63,352 bases of DNA from Pleurotus ostreatus/Saccharomyces cerevisiae fusant (taxonomy: Eukaryota > Opisthokonta): contig JAMQCK010000109.1 of NCBI GenBank assembly GCA_024196135.1, forward strand, positions 1 to 63,352. Direction: 5' to 3'. Positions 9,296 to 20,528 of the stretch are shown in pieces. The translations under genes and the position numbers were made by a program. The first letter of the stretch is position 1. The number at the start of each line of letters is the position of its first letter. The notes under the pieces were generated by a model. The model was not told where the DNA came from. It searched no databases and worked only from the letters and a program-made list of their open reading frames with translations.

Positions 9296-12145
9296 ATGTC
9301 GTCGCAATCTTCGGCGCCCCCCGATCAAGACCCGGGGCTTGTTGCACCTCTTCCGAGCCCTTCGACTAGCGCCATCATGCCTAATGTCCGATTCCCTGAG
9401 ATCTTCGACGCGCGGCTATACATGGAGCGTGCAGAACAGTATGCTAGAATCCCGCGACTCCCTTTCACAATGCACACGGCTCGTCAACCTGCGCTCCCCT
9501 CCGGCAGCAGCGGGCCGTCAACTATTGTGATCCCCGCAGCGGAGCGCCGACTCGACGACGCCAGTCTCTGGCTGCTGAGCAGTAGAGACCTGCAGATGTA
9601 CCCATCGCGCTGCTATGACAGCCTCGAGCAAGACAGATGGGCATCCACTTACTGCGCAAGTGACTTTCCTATCCCGACTGACCCAGATGCGGCATCTGAG
9701 GCAGACTCCGAAGACTCATACGCGCCGTCTACTGCTTCCGAAGACGACAACGAAGATAGCGATCGTTCTGAAGCAATCTACGACAGTGATCTATCGGACA
9801 GCGATCCCTCGGATGGCGATCTCTCGGACAGCAGCCTCTTTAGCAGCGACGTCGTGTCGGGCGTGGACGAAGATGAGCTCGAGGACCTTAAGGTCGAGGC
9901 TGCGCTTGCGGAGGAGAGAGCAGAGCATGGGCTGGTCTGGCCGCTGCTGCCTGACCTTCCGCTTTCGAACCTGCCGCTTGCCGAGCCTGCTGCGCCCCTA
10001 CCCTCGACCTCGTCTGCTCGCTTGTACTCTCACCACCCGTCTCCTCCTTCGACCGATCCTGACCGCGCTTCCCGCCGGAAACGTAAGCGGCGAGCCTCTA
10101 CGCAGGACCGCGCCTATGAACCATATAACTCATGGGACTATCGCGCGCCACCGGAGGTTTCTGAAGCGCAGGAGCTGCGGGGATTCATTATGGATACATA
10201 TCTCCGCCCTCGTCGAAACAAAGGCCACGGCTACAAAGAATGCCAGTGCAGTCTTTGGCTACGGACACGCCTGGAATGGATTGTCGACCTTCTTAATGCA
10301 TTCATGTCGGGCTGTAGGAAGGGTCAGTGGATCGCCGCATCTCTTGAAGCCGCCGTCATGAATGGGAGGGGCCCGAAATGGGCGAAGCGTGTGCGCGCTT
10401 GGGCCAAGGACATGCTTCGCGATCGGGATGACCTCCCCCAGCACCGCTACGGTCCTACGCGCAGTACCCTAGACAACGAAGAGCTTTGCAACGAGCTTGC
10501 TCTCCACCTGCAATCAAAGGGGAAGTACATCTCGCGTCAGGACGTAGTGGACTACATGGACCGACCGGATGTCAAGCGGCGCTTTCAGTGCAAGAAGGGT
10601 GTATCGCTCAGTACGGCAGGACAGTGGCTGCGTCGCATGGGCTACAGGTGGCATAGGACACGACGTGGGCAGTACGTCGATGGACACGAACGTCGCGATG
10701 TCGTTTGGTATCGCCAGAAAGTCTTTCTCCCGGCGATAACCGAAGCTGAACATCGCACGCGCGCGTGGATCCTCACTCACCTCGACAATCTTGGTCCTCG
10801 CCCTCGCAATCGCCTTCTTGTGATCTGGTTTCACGACGAATCCACCTTCTACGCGAACGACCGCCGCGAGATCGTTTGGGTGCACAAGGACAGTACAGCT
10901 ACTCCTCGTGCGAAGGGGGAGGGTGCGTCGTACATGGTCGCAGACTTCGTGTCTGCTGATTACGGCTTTCTCCGTGCGACCTCAACCGATGAGAACGCGC
11001 GGGTATCGTGGAAGTGCGGGGTCAACCGTGACGGGTATTTTACAAGCGAGGAAGTCATCAAGCAGGTAGGAACACTGCTGTCTCATGAAGATGTGGAAAG
11101 CTGACATACTACTCATCCAGGCCAAGCGCGCGATGTCCATACTCGAGCGGGACTACCCCGATGAAGAGCATTGGCTCGTCTACGACAACGCCACCATCCA
11201 CCGAAAACGTGCGGATGACGCCCTTTCCGCGCGTCGGATGCCAAAAGGCCCTTCACCTTACCCCAAGCCAGAAGAGCTGGAGAACTGGGAGGATACGAAC
11301 TTCGGTGTCAAGAAGCTCATAACCGACTCTAAGGGCAGCCCTTTGTACGAGCTCAAGACGGTCAAACCACGCCGCAAAAAGGGAACTAAGAAGCAGCCTG
11401 ACGCTCCCGCTCCCGCTCCCCAAGAACGACGTGTTCGGTCGACGACATGGATGCCGATGAAAGACACCTCCTTCACGAAGATTCATCCCAGTGGACGACG
11501 CGAGGAGGTCCACCAATCGTTCTATTACCCCGTACACCCGGATTTCCCGACTCTCCCTGGGCGCTTCAAAGGCATGGCTCAGATCCTTCGTGAGCGCGGT
11601 CTACACGCTGAAGCTGAGCTCCCTTTTGAATGTCCCGGCTTCCGCTGTAACCCAGCGCTGACCCACTGCTGCTGTCGACGTGTTCTCTATAATCAGCCCG
11701 ACTTCCTGGCTGAACAGTCCATCCTCGAGGATGTCTGCGGCACTCGTGGCTTCCGTGTACTCTTCCTCCCCAAGTTTCACTGCGAGCTGAATTTTATCGA
11801 GCAAGTTTTGGGTGCAGCAAAGCAAGCCTATCGAAAATACCCACCATCAACGTCGGAAGATGACCTTGTGCGCAACGTTCAGGCCGCTTTGGAATCAGTA
11901 TCAGTACAGACTATGCGGCAGTAAGTCACAAATCATCTTATTTACGCGGTCATTAATACCTTCCCAGTTTCGCGCGTCGGGCTTGGAAATTTATCGACGC
12001 GTATCGCAAGGGGTCTGACGGCCGGGTCGCCGCATGGGCTGCGAAGAAGTATCACGGACATCGTGCCGTCCCAAACGATATTCTTCGTGAATTCTCGCAA
12101 GCGGAGGAGATCGCAAAGAAGCGCCACAAAGCTATGCTAGCATAG
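9296..12145 (+). CDS. DDE-superfamily transposase (Tc1/mariner/IS630-like), element A
   Basis: Exons 9296-11065, 11121-11920, 11968-12145; 915 residues. The N-terminal 270 residues are Ser/Asp/Glu-rich and probably disordered, followed by a basic stretch (RASRRKRKRRAST), then a helical region that likely binds DNA (SLSTAGQWLRRMGYRWHRTR). The catalytic core shows WFHDESTF (Asp514), VYDNATIH (Asp612) and FHCELNFIEQ (Glu817), giving the DDE triad. Between the second Asp and the Glu is a long insertion with a Cys-rich motif (ECPGFRC, then HCCCRR) also present in element B. Introns are 55 and 47 nt with good signals. No stop or frameshift is seen, so the enzyme may be functional. The large size is due to the N-terminal extension and the insertion. 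Confidence 0.88.
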
Positions 12146-12583
12146 ACCCAAATTTCCTCACACGTCTCGTCTCCTTTCGTATCATAGCTCTTCGCATTGA
12201 GGAGTTCCTTCGCTGTTGTTGGGCTGCTTCACGTTGTACTATAGCTATCTCGCTTTCTCTTTGTTTTGGGTCGAATTCCTGACGGACTTTTAGCTATCAT
12301 TCTCATTGCAAGGCTGTATAGTATATCCCAGCTACTCATGCTTTCCATTCAGCAACCTTAGAGCCCTATCCCGTACGTACTTTGATGGCGGCAAGGCAGA
12401 GGGTGGCTGAAATAACCAATGTTTGGCCTAAGAAATATTTGTATGGCAACGGATTATTCTGGGTAACTCTACTCATGTAGCTATAGGTATTCTGCAAGTT
12501 CACCCAGATCAGATTGTCCATAGCCGTACTCGCCGTCGCGTCGCACAACGAACTCTCACGAAAAGTCGAACTGTCACGCTTGG

Positions 12584-12619
12584 TCACGTGGATTGGCCGC
12601 ATCTGTATTTCCCCTATCT
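12584..12619 (-). repeat. Right terminal inverted repeat of element A
   Basis: 36 bp; inverted copy of 8601-8636 with one mismatch. Followed by TA. Confidence 0.88.
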
Positions 12620-12621
12620 TA

Positions 12622-13269
12622 CTTGAGTCAATGGGAGTTACTTGAGTCTTCGCCAATCGCCCTGTCTTATGTTCGACTTCGAATTGGGCTTGAGCGGCTT
12701 GGAAGAGCCACACGCAGGGCAATGAGATTCAGTTGTTGCGGTCAATGGGTCGGGGGACTCGGCCGCAGAGGTGGATGGACCTAGCCGCTCAGGTCGACCG
12801 ACTCGGCCGTAAAGGTCAACCGACTCGGCCGTTCAGGTCAATGGAGCCAGCCACCAAGCTGAAAGACTCAGCTGCGCGGGTCAGTTGACTGCGCCGCACC
12901 GACGTACCTGGATGCGTTTGGGTGATACTCTTCGAGGTTTGAGCTCAACTAGGGCGTCGACTGCAATGACTATCCCGCAACGAGAGTTTGTGGATGGCTT
13001 GATTGTGTCGACCGTCGAGGAGGGCTCCTCAGCGCTTCTGACAGTCTGCGGAGGCGGCGCAAGTCATCTGCTGCTGCGCTCCCACAACAGTGCGTCGACG
13101 CCGCCAAATCTGGCTCCTCGAGGGGCTCCTTGTGACGTAGATGATGGTAGGGCTTGGGGAACATGTCCGTCATCAATGTGCTCCGCCTCTCCCAGCGATG
13201 GTCACGAGCAAGGTTGGTTTGGCACATGACACCCACGCGACGCACCCACAATGTCAACCTGACCGGTAC
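12622..13269. other. Short interval between elements A and B
   Basis: No gene supported. Contains a degenerate minisatellite (listed separately) and otherwise non-repetitive sequence with only short ORFs. Confidence 0.55.
12756..12880. repeat. Degenerate minisatellite, about 25-bp unit
   Basis: Units based on cgactcggccgtaaaggtcaa recur about five times with drift (ggtcaacc / ggtcgacc variants) between the two transposons. Confidence 0.7.
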
Positions 13270-13271
13270 TA

Positions 13272-13297
13272 TGGTGCAGTTCGCTTAGACACCACCA
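13272..13297 (+). repeat. Left terminal inverted repeat of element B
   Basis: 26 bp, exact inverted match to 16495-16520; flanked by TA. Confidence 0.95.
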
Positions 13298-13448
13298 ATT
13301 TGGACAGCGGCCATCCTGGCCGACCATCGGTCCTCCCGCTTATATAATGAATATTATTTCCGCAATTTTGAGCTAGATAATTATTGTGATTTACCGGTCG
13401 CGCGCAGTCGCAAAGCCGATCGACTGTGACTGCTTATTCACCCCCAAT

Positions 13449-16297
13449 ATGCCTCCAACGAAAGCCCAGAAAGAGGCTGCCGCTCGCGCTCGCGCCGGAC
13501 GTGCACGAGCCAGACTCGGACTCACACCCGCGCCTCCGCCCGACGTTGATCCCGAGGATTCACCTGCCGAAGATGTCTGTTGCTGGGATGGCGGAGTGAA
13601 TAACTGGTCGGATGATGAGTCTGATGATGCAGAGTGGATTGACGAGGATGACTTACGAGGGGAGGGAGAGCCGTCCAGTGACTCTGACAATGACGATGTC
13701 GAGTCCCTGCAGGACGAGGAGCTGCTGGCGAGCTTGGAGCGGGAGGCCCGGGATGAGCTCGAGATCCTGGCAAGATCAACACCTTACGAGAGAATCAGCG
13801 CACGCACCATCTCGTCGAAGGAGTGGTCGAAGGCGGAGTCCCAGGTTGGAGTGAAGAATGGGCTTTCTTCCCGCACGGCGCGACGCCATGCGAAGAAGCA
13901 GCGTGACAAGGAGCTTACCGATGCGAAGTTGAGAAAGAGGTGCGTGTGTCTGTGTGTTGATGTCTTTGGAACCCAGGATACTGATCCATCTGGGTCCAGT
14001 GCGTCGGCGTCGTCATTTCGCGGGTACTTCGCGAAGGCCCGCGGGCAGCCCAGCAGTCCCGATGGGGATCGCGGGGGGGACGGAGTGAGCACACCGGCAG
14101 CCAGCTCCTCCGCGGGTGGCGGCTCAATTGTCGACGACGATGCGGTCTTCGATGGGTACCTCTCCGATCTTTCAGAATACTCAGCTGCTGCGAGGAATGA
14201 CGAGGAAGCCGACGACTGGTACGACGACGACCTTGACCACGCACCTGCCGCACGATCTCCTCCACCGTCCCCGCCATCTTCCCCCGAACCTGTCCCCGCC
14301 TCGCCCACTCCCTCATCGCCCACTCCCTCATCGCCAGCCCCTTCGCTGCACTCCATCCCCGACGATGATGAGAGTGCGTTCCCTGTCCGGCCGCCCCCGC
14401 CTCTGAAGCGCCAGCGGCATGCCATCCCTGTCCGTGTCAAGCGGCAGAAGGCCGCAGCCGATGCGCGGGACAAGCGTGTTCAGGCGCTCCGTTCACTGAA
14501 ACGTCGTCTGTCGTCGAAGCGGCCCATGCAGGGCGGTCCCAACGGGCTGCTATCGTACCGGATGCGCGCAATGCAGGCTTGCCTGCACATGGTGGTGAAA
14601 GAGAAGATGGGAATGATGGAAGCGTCACGCACCGCCGCAAAAGCGAACATGCTTTCCGAAGGTTGGGGCTCTCGCCAGATTCGCCGCTGGACGCAGGCAT
14701 ACATCAAGACGCGTGCTCTTCCTCGGTCCAGACGTGGACTTCATGCGAAAGCGTTCTCGATCTTCAATGATCCCATTGTTCGTGCTGCTATCCGGTCGTA
14801 CATGCATTCAAACAAGTGGTCCCTCAACCCTGGGAAGCTCGCAAAGCTCATGAAGAATGAGCTGGAGCGGGACGAGGCAGTGGCATATGCCCAGCAAGTC
14901 GTGTCGCAGGAGATGCCTCGAGGGCTGAAGAAGTTCGTTGAGGAGGAGATCCTTCCCCGCATGCATCAGAAGGCACGAGGGAAGGGCTATTCGCTGTCCG
15001 CGATGCGGCGTCTCATGCTGCGGGAGGGCTTCGTGTATACACCTCACTCGAAGGGAATATACTTTGACCACCATGAGCGCCCAGATGTTGTTTTCGACCG
15101 TACGGACCGCTTCATCCCCGCCATGCAGAAGATCTTGCCGCAGCTTGCTCGATACACTGTCGGCGACGTCAAGAAGCCTCTCGCGCGCGATCCCAACACC
15201 CGCTACGTGCAGCCTTGCCTGGTCCTCGTCGCGCACGATGAGATGACGGCTCAGGCGAACGATGACCTGAAGGCGTACTGGCATCCGAGGAATGAGCATC
15301 GTCTGAAGAAGAAGGGCGTGGGCCGCGGTCTTCATCAGAGCGATTTCATTTGCTCGACTGTGGGTTGGCTGAAGGAGGCGAGCCAGATGCTCGAGTACGG
15401 CAAGAATTACGAAGGATACTGGAACGGCGAGCTTTTCGTCAAGCAGGTGAGTACTCGCTTCTTTACCGGTATTGAGCGGTGCTTGCTGATACTCTGGTAC
15501 AGCTCCGAGAGAAGTTCTTCAAGGCGTTCGAAGACGCGCACGGAGCCGGTCACATTGCTGTTGTGCTCGTCGACAATTCACAAGGGCACTCCGCATATGC
15601 GGAGGACGCTCTTCGTGCCACTCGCATGAACCTTCGTCCGGGCGGTAAGCAGGCTCGGATGCGCGACGGATGGTTCATCCGAGACGGGCAGCGGATTCAC
15701 CAGCCAATGGTCTTTCCTGCCAACCACGCGACGCACCCGGGTCAGCCCAAGGGAATGAAGCAAGTTCTGCTTGAACGTGGGCTTTGGCGCGTGGGACTTC
15801 TGATGGAATGTAAGCCTCGCTGTGACTTCGATGCGACTGACTGCTGTGCAAGACGCATCCTGGAGCATCAGGCAGACTTCAAGGAGCAGAAATCTCTTGT
15901 CCAAGAAGTCATTGAGGAACATGGTGAGGCAGGCGTGGTCGTGTATCTGAATAATGCTGACTCAACAATGTTAGGGCATATTTGCATCTTCTTGCCAAAG
16001 TTCCACTGCGAGATCAACTTCATCGAGTACTTTTGGGGTGCTGTAAAGCGCTGGCTACGCGAACATTGCGACTACACCTTCGATACGCTCAAGGAGAACA
16101 TGCCGAAGGCCTTGCAATCAGTTGCAGTCGAGCTGATTCGAAAGTGGGAACATCGTGCGTGGCGGTTCATCGATGCGTATGGTGATGGTCTGGATGCCAG
16201 GGACGCTCAGAAGAGGGTAAAAGAGTTTAGTTCTCGTCGTTATAAGTCCCATCGACGCATCGGCGAGACGTTGGGAAGGACGCTCGACCAACAGTGA
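13449..16297 (+). CDS. DDE-superfamily transposase (Tc1/mariner/IS630-like), element B
   Basis: Exons 13449-15446, 15503-15923, 15975-16297; 913 residues. I start at MPPTKAQKE (13449); an in-frame ATG at 13386 would add 21 residues. The N-terminal 350 residues are acidic and Ser/Pro-rich, then basic (RVKRQKAAADARDKR). The core has VAHDEMTA (Asp597), LVDNSQGH (Asp690) and FHCEINFIEYFWG (Glu824), the DDE triad. The Cys-rich insertion (MECKPRC, then DCCARR) aligns with element A. The second intron (51 nt, GTGAGG donor, CTGAC branch, TTAG acceptor) keeps frame if retained; removing it makes the sequence match element A better (HGHICIFLPKFH). Frame intact throughout; length matches element A within two residues. 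Confidence 0.88.
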
Positions 16298-16494
16298 TGA
16301 GAACCTCCTTCCGTATATAGCAATATGACGTGTCATGACTCATGTGGCCATCTTGCCGAAACTCAACTTTGTATATCCTGCGTATTTCGAGAATCCCTCT
16401 TGGGGATCGAATCATATTGCAAAGTAGTGTTGTTTGGCTAGAGGAATAAGGGATCACTCGAGATTCACCGGAGCAGGTCGGGATTGCGCGAAAG

Positions 16495-16520
16495 TGGTGG
16501 TGTCTAAGCGAACTGCACCA
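16495..16520 (-). repeat. Right terminal inverted repeat of element B
   Basis: 26 bp, exact inverted match to 13272-13297; flanked by TA. Confidence 0.95.
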
Positions 16521-16522
16521 TA

Positions 16523-18545
16523 GAGGTTCGAGGTTCAATCAGGTTCAATCTCGCAGAAGCTATCATAAAACAGCAGAGTTCCGTTTCATGCGCATTTCAT
16601 TCTCTTCCTACTACTAGCACTACTACAACTACACATTACTCTACTGCACCGTCAATACATTCAACCAGAAGGTTGAGAATAAGGGAAGAAAAAAATTATG
16701 CGGATACGGCAGCGTCGAGCTTGCGCCCGACGCCGCCGACATCCACGCCCACCGAAGCAAGCGTGGAGCCGCTGCCCCCTGCCCGAAGGCCAGGAGCGAA
16801 GAGGATATGATGTTGCCTGCTCAGCCAGTGGTCCTCAATCGCTGCCTCCGCCGCCGTATCTCATGCCACTCCATGTGTAACATAGCCCGTACCCCTGTGG
16901 TCCCCAGCGGGGCCCACCTTCCCGTTCAGCGAACGAGGCATCACCCCCAGCGAGGGTCTTCTCCCATGCGCAACGCGCGAGGGCCGAATCGTGCCCTGGG
17001 CGCCGCAGCCTGACCGCGACGCCGTCCCGCCAACGACGGGTGCCTCCTGTGGTATACATGCGCGCACTCGAATATGACCGAATCAGTCGTGGACAGCCGA
17101 TGGTGTCCGTGGCGCTCCGGGGGCACGCCGCGTTCTGGGGGCCTCGCGTCCTGCTGGGCACTGGCATCGAAAACCTGAGCACGGCGAGAGGCGGGGTGCC
17201 GATAGCTAGCTCGCGCTGGCCTCGTCGCACCCCGCGCGCAGCGAGACCCTTCCCGCGGCCACCCCGACTAACCCTCTCAGGGTGAATACCGATCTCTGGT
17301 ACCCTTGCCCATGCATCCGAATCAGATGCACCGTTAGGGTATGTGGCAGAGGCCCCGTCGGATGCCGTCGAGAAGGATAGCACTAAGGCCATCCCCTCAA
17401 ATGGCGGACGGGACCCGCACATACCTTTGTCCCCGACGTAGTCAGAACCACGTCGGGTGAGCCCGTCAGGGCTCGGACGCGTGCACGTCGGGCAAGGAGG
17501 AGCTGCATGCCAGATGGCCATGCGTGCCACTGTCGAGTCGCGAGGAGGCGGGAGGAATGTGTAACGTGGTGGTAGGGAGGTGGAGTGGCGGGCGGCGGGA
17601 AGTATCTGTCGTCTTCACGGATGTCCGATCGTTCCGGGAGAGCAGGAGAGAAGCAGAAGCAGAAAGCGTCTCGTTCCACGACGCGAGGGATTTTTTCCAT
17701 ATCCCTGGGGTTATTCCATTCCCCTGGACCATTCCGGGTCCTTGAGGCCATGTCCAGGTCCTCATGACGATGCAGCCATGCATTCGTATGCGCGCGAAGG
17801 GTCATCCGTGACCACTGGGCATCCTGCCCGTCCGACATCGTTCGTCGTGCTCGGGAAGATCGGCCTACCAAGGCAGAGGTCGCGGGCCCTGCAAAGGGAG
17901 CGAAGCGCCGATAGCCAGCTCGTGCCGGCCTCGTCGCGCCCGCATACACCGCGACCCGTCCTAAGGTGCCTCCTCAATTCCTGGGTATTCCGTTAACCCG
18001 GCCATCTGCGGCCAAAGGGATAGCAACAGAGACGCTGGGAGGAAGGGACCATAGGCCCCATCCCATGCGCCGCCGATAAGGACAAAGGCATCCCCTCGTA
18101 CGGCGCGCCAGCATCCGTGCATACCCCCTCCCCAGAGACTCCCGCGTCATGCCTGGGGGAGCGCTGGTGTTACGTTTCCAAGCGCTCAAACGCGTCGTCT
18201 GCGTTGAAGGAGCATTGTGTGCACCACTCACTGGTGGGCTCGCGCGAATGGCTGGTGAAGATCGTGAGGGAAGAGGACAAAGGCTCGCGGGATTAAATAC
18301 GGGACCAGAGCCCTGCCGGCGTGCCGACGGCGCAGCCCGTTGCTATGTGGCGTCGTGATGTCATGGTCCAGGGTCTAGGCAAGTTCCAGAACTTCTGCGC
18401 CCATAGGTCAAGACACGAACAAACAAACGGACAGCTCTTCACTTTGTACAGTGCTACAGGAGGCTCAGTAAAGTAACTATATTTCCATATCCTTCTATGT
18501 CATTGGTCACAAAGTGGAGGTATACTGTGTGAACCAGTATCCGAA
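16523..18545. other. Non-coding, GC-rich interval with a diverged internal duplication
   Basis: Several overlapping ORFs exist on both strands but none has introns, family motifs or codon structure that I trust. About 17196-17420 and 17905-18125 share blocks in the same order (gccgatagctagctcg versus gccgatagccagctcg, ggcctcgtcgc, gggatagca, ggcatcccctc), suggesting an old duplicated repeat. It lies directly after element B, so it may be transposon debris. Confidence 0.45.
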
Positions 18546-20066
18546 TTACTGCTTGAACTTCCTAAAGTTTGGATCCTTGTCCAGGATCTCCCAAACCGGG
18601 GCGTGTAGTGTAAGACTAACATCTATGGGGGTGATAGCTTCATCTGACCCATGCGACGACTCGGTTGGCAAGTAGAACGCCAGTCCGTCCACCAGGTTTA
18701 TCGGTGTATAGGGAGGCGATACCAGGACCGGGGCGATGGGGTCACCTTTCGCGTTGTCGCTGAAGGAAACATCGTACATGTCGACCTTGTTCCATGCGCT
18801 GACCGCAAAGCTTCCGAGGCCATGGCGGTAGCGATGCTTGATGATGCCCTTGTCCGACTGCGCCAAGATGTGGCGAAGAGTACCTTCGGCGCGCTCTGGG
18901 GTCACTCCCTGCACCATGTCGTGCAGCGTCTGCGCGATCTCTGCGAGCGATGCGTGCCCGAGCGTGCGGAAGGGTAGACGGACTATGGGACAAAGGATAG
19001 CGTTAGGGAAGTAGCGCGGGGGGAGCTTGAGGCGCGAGCGGCAGTTGACGGGCGCGAGGAGGTCCGAGCAGGTGTCCAGCGTTTCCCCCGACCCTTCGGC
19101 GCCCGAAGGGTCGAGCTTCGTCCGAGCACGGTGCACGCACTGCCAGAGATGCGCTGAGAGAGCCTCGAATGTCGAAACCCATCCGCCATCCTTTTCGTCG
19201 GTCGCGGCGTCCTTGAGCGCCTTGAGCTCTCTGCCGGAGAAGCGCAAAATCTTGCCGACGACTGGGGGTGGAGGCGCAGTCGCGGGTACATCATTTGCGA
19301 TACCGGTCTCCACCTCGTAGTTGTTTACCAGCTCGGGAAGTGACGATCCCAGAGCCTTCTCCGGAATATGAGCCTGGATACAAGGCGCCTCCTTCAGCAC
19401 CACATCCAAGTACGTCCCACCAGCCGCCTCTGCTACACCAATCCCGCGATAGATCTCCGCAAGGTCGCGTGCCAACTGGACACACCCATTCACATCGCAC
19501 ATGATGTGCTGCAGGCAAACACCGAGGCTGACGCTGCCGCAAGCAAACCGCGTGTGCTGGACGATGAGGAGGGGATCGTCGGGTGCGCCCTCAAGCATCG
19601 ACTCGGAGGCAGCGAGTAGCTGCACGCCGGATCCAGGGAGGTCGGACATGGCGAGACGCGCTTGGCCATCGGGAGACTTGATGCGGAACGCGTCGAGGGG
19701 TTTGTCGCACTCGGCAGTGTACAGCGTAGCGCCAGAGCCCAAGCGGTCGGTACTGACAGTCCCGTCCGCAGCGTCGATGCGCCTACGGCCAGTAAGATGC
19801 GGATAGTAGTCTAGGAGTCGACTGAAGGCTTTGTGCAGGCGCGGTACAGAGATTGGATCGTCGCCACCGGTGCGTGCGACATCGTAGACGAAGATTACGG
19901 TGACTGGGAGGTAGTGAACAGCCAGCTGGTCGAAAGGACCGAGAGGGAAGGGCGACGGAAGGCTCTTCAAGGTCTCATCGTGCGCACAGAGAACATTATG
20001 TTGCGAGATGATCTCGACGCTTGAGCCCCGCGTCGTGATGGCCTCGTCCAGCACGATGTCGGACAT
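18546..20066 (-). CDS. BAHD-type (transferase family, PF02458-like) acyltransferase
   Basis: Single exon, 506 residues, start at the ATG at 20066 (MSDIVLDEAITTRG). The family transfers acyl groups from CoA thioesters to hydroxyl or amino groups of metabolites in the cytosol. The catalytic HxxxD is present as LQHIMCD (His187, Asp191), and the N-terminal half has the usual PLGPFDQLAVHYLPVTVIFVY and LLDYYPHLTGR segments. The structural DFGWG motif near the C-terminus is not seen; its place is taken by MYDVSFSDN, as in some fungal members. Lack of introns contrasts with its neighbours. It lies between the transposon island and MLH1 with no linked pathway genes, so substrate cannot be guessed. Confidence 0.85.
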   Translation of the reverse strand: MSDIVLDEAITTRGSSVEIISQHNVLCAHDETLKSLPSPFPLGPFDQLAVHYLPVTVIFVYDVARTGGDDPISVPRLHKAFSRLLDYYPHLTGRRRIDAADGTVSTDRLGSGATLYTAECDKPLDAFRIKSPDGQARLAMSDLPGSGVQLLAASESMLEGAPDDPLLIVQHTRFACGSVSLGVCLQHIMCDVNGCVQLARDLAEIYRGIGVAEAAGGTYLDVVLKEAPCIQAHIPEKALGSSLPELVNNYEVETGIANDVPATAPPPPVVGKILRFSGRELKALKDAATDEKDGGWVSTFEALSAHLWQCVHRARTKLDPSGAEGSGETLDTCSDLLAPVNCRSRLKLPPRYFPNAILCPIVRLPFRTLGHASLAEIAQTLHDMVQGVTPERAEGTLRHILAQSDKGIIKHRYRHGLGSFAVSAWNKVDMYDVSFSDNAKGDPIAPVLVSPPYTPINLVDGLAFYLPTESSHGSDEAITPIDVSLTLHAPVWEILDKDPNFRKFKQ

Positions 20067-20528
20067 GCTGCAAGGATACTTACCCGAGAAATGATTAGTT
20101 GGCGGGCTTTCTGAAAATACAAATAAAACTCACCCGTCTACACAATCTCGGCGGCTGAGCAGACGAGGTGATCGCAAGCGCGGTAGACGCAGGCAGCTGG
20201 GTCAAGAGGAGACAATGGCACTCACTATACCCGTGGCCACATATAACGGATGCTCCAGTCATCGGGAGTCAGAGAACATGAATCATGAACGTGCGGACGG
20301 TACCGAAACTTCATTCACGCCGCATGGCGAAGGCTCAGTCCACTTCCTCGGCAACGCGGGTAATTCTCCGTTCACGCGTCGATGGGCTCAATAGACGCAG
20401 CTGGACGATGCTCATCAGGTTGAACGTAGGGTATGTACGCGTGAGCATTTGTCTATGGCGCCAAATTAATTATTGTGTAACATGATAAATTCGCAGCCCG
20501 ACGCTCACCTCTACCTCCTCAACACCTC

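Larger units (their letters stand above)
8601..12619 (+). mobile_element. Tc1/mariner-like DDE transposon (element A), about 4.0 kb
   Basis: Terminal inverted repeats of 36 bp at 8601-8636 and 12584-12619 differ at one base (left AGATAGGGGAAATGCAG, right copy has A instead of G in TGC). TA dinucleotides lie directly outside (8599-8600 and 12620-12621), as expected for Tc1/mariner insertion. It carries one spliced transposase gene (9296-12145) whose frame is intact, so it may be autonomous. A 13-bp direct repeat (tcaatgggagtta) lies just outside both ends, at 8584-8596 and 12628-12640, which TA-type insertion does not explain. Confidence 0.85.
13272..16520 (+). mobile_element. Tc1/mariner-like DDE transposon (element B), 3.25 kb
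   Basis: Perfect 26-bp terminal inverted repeats at 13272-13297 and 16495-16520, starting TGGTGCAGTTCGC, with the target TA duplicated outside (13270-13271 and 16521-16522). It contains one transposase gene with three exons and an open frame. Structure and intact ends indicate a potentially autonomous, fairly recent copy. It differs in terminal repeats and protein sequence from element A 650 bp upstream, so the two are separate families in the same orientation. Confidence 0.93.

Noticed and set aside
13940..13976. 37-nt GTGCGT...CCCAG intron in element B transposase
   Set aside because: Too short and not a multiple of three; removal would break the frame that otherwise stays open through the acidic region.
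16835..17530. 231-codon minus-strand ORF
   Set aside because: No introns, no family motifs and overlapping open frames on both strands; lies in the diverged repeat.
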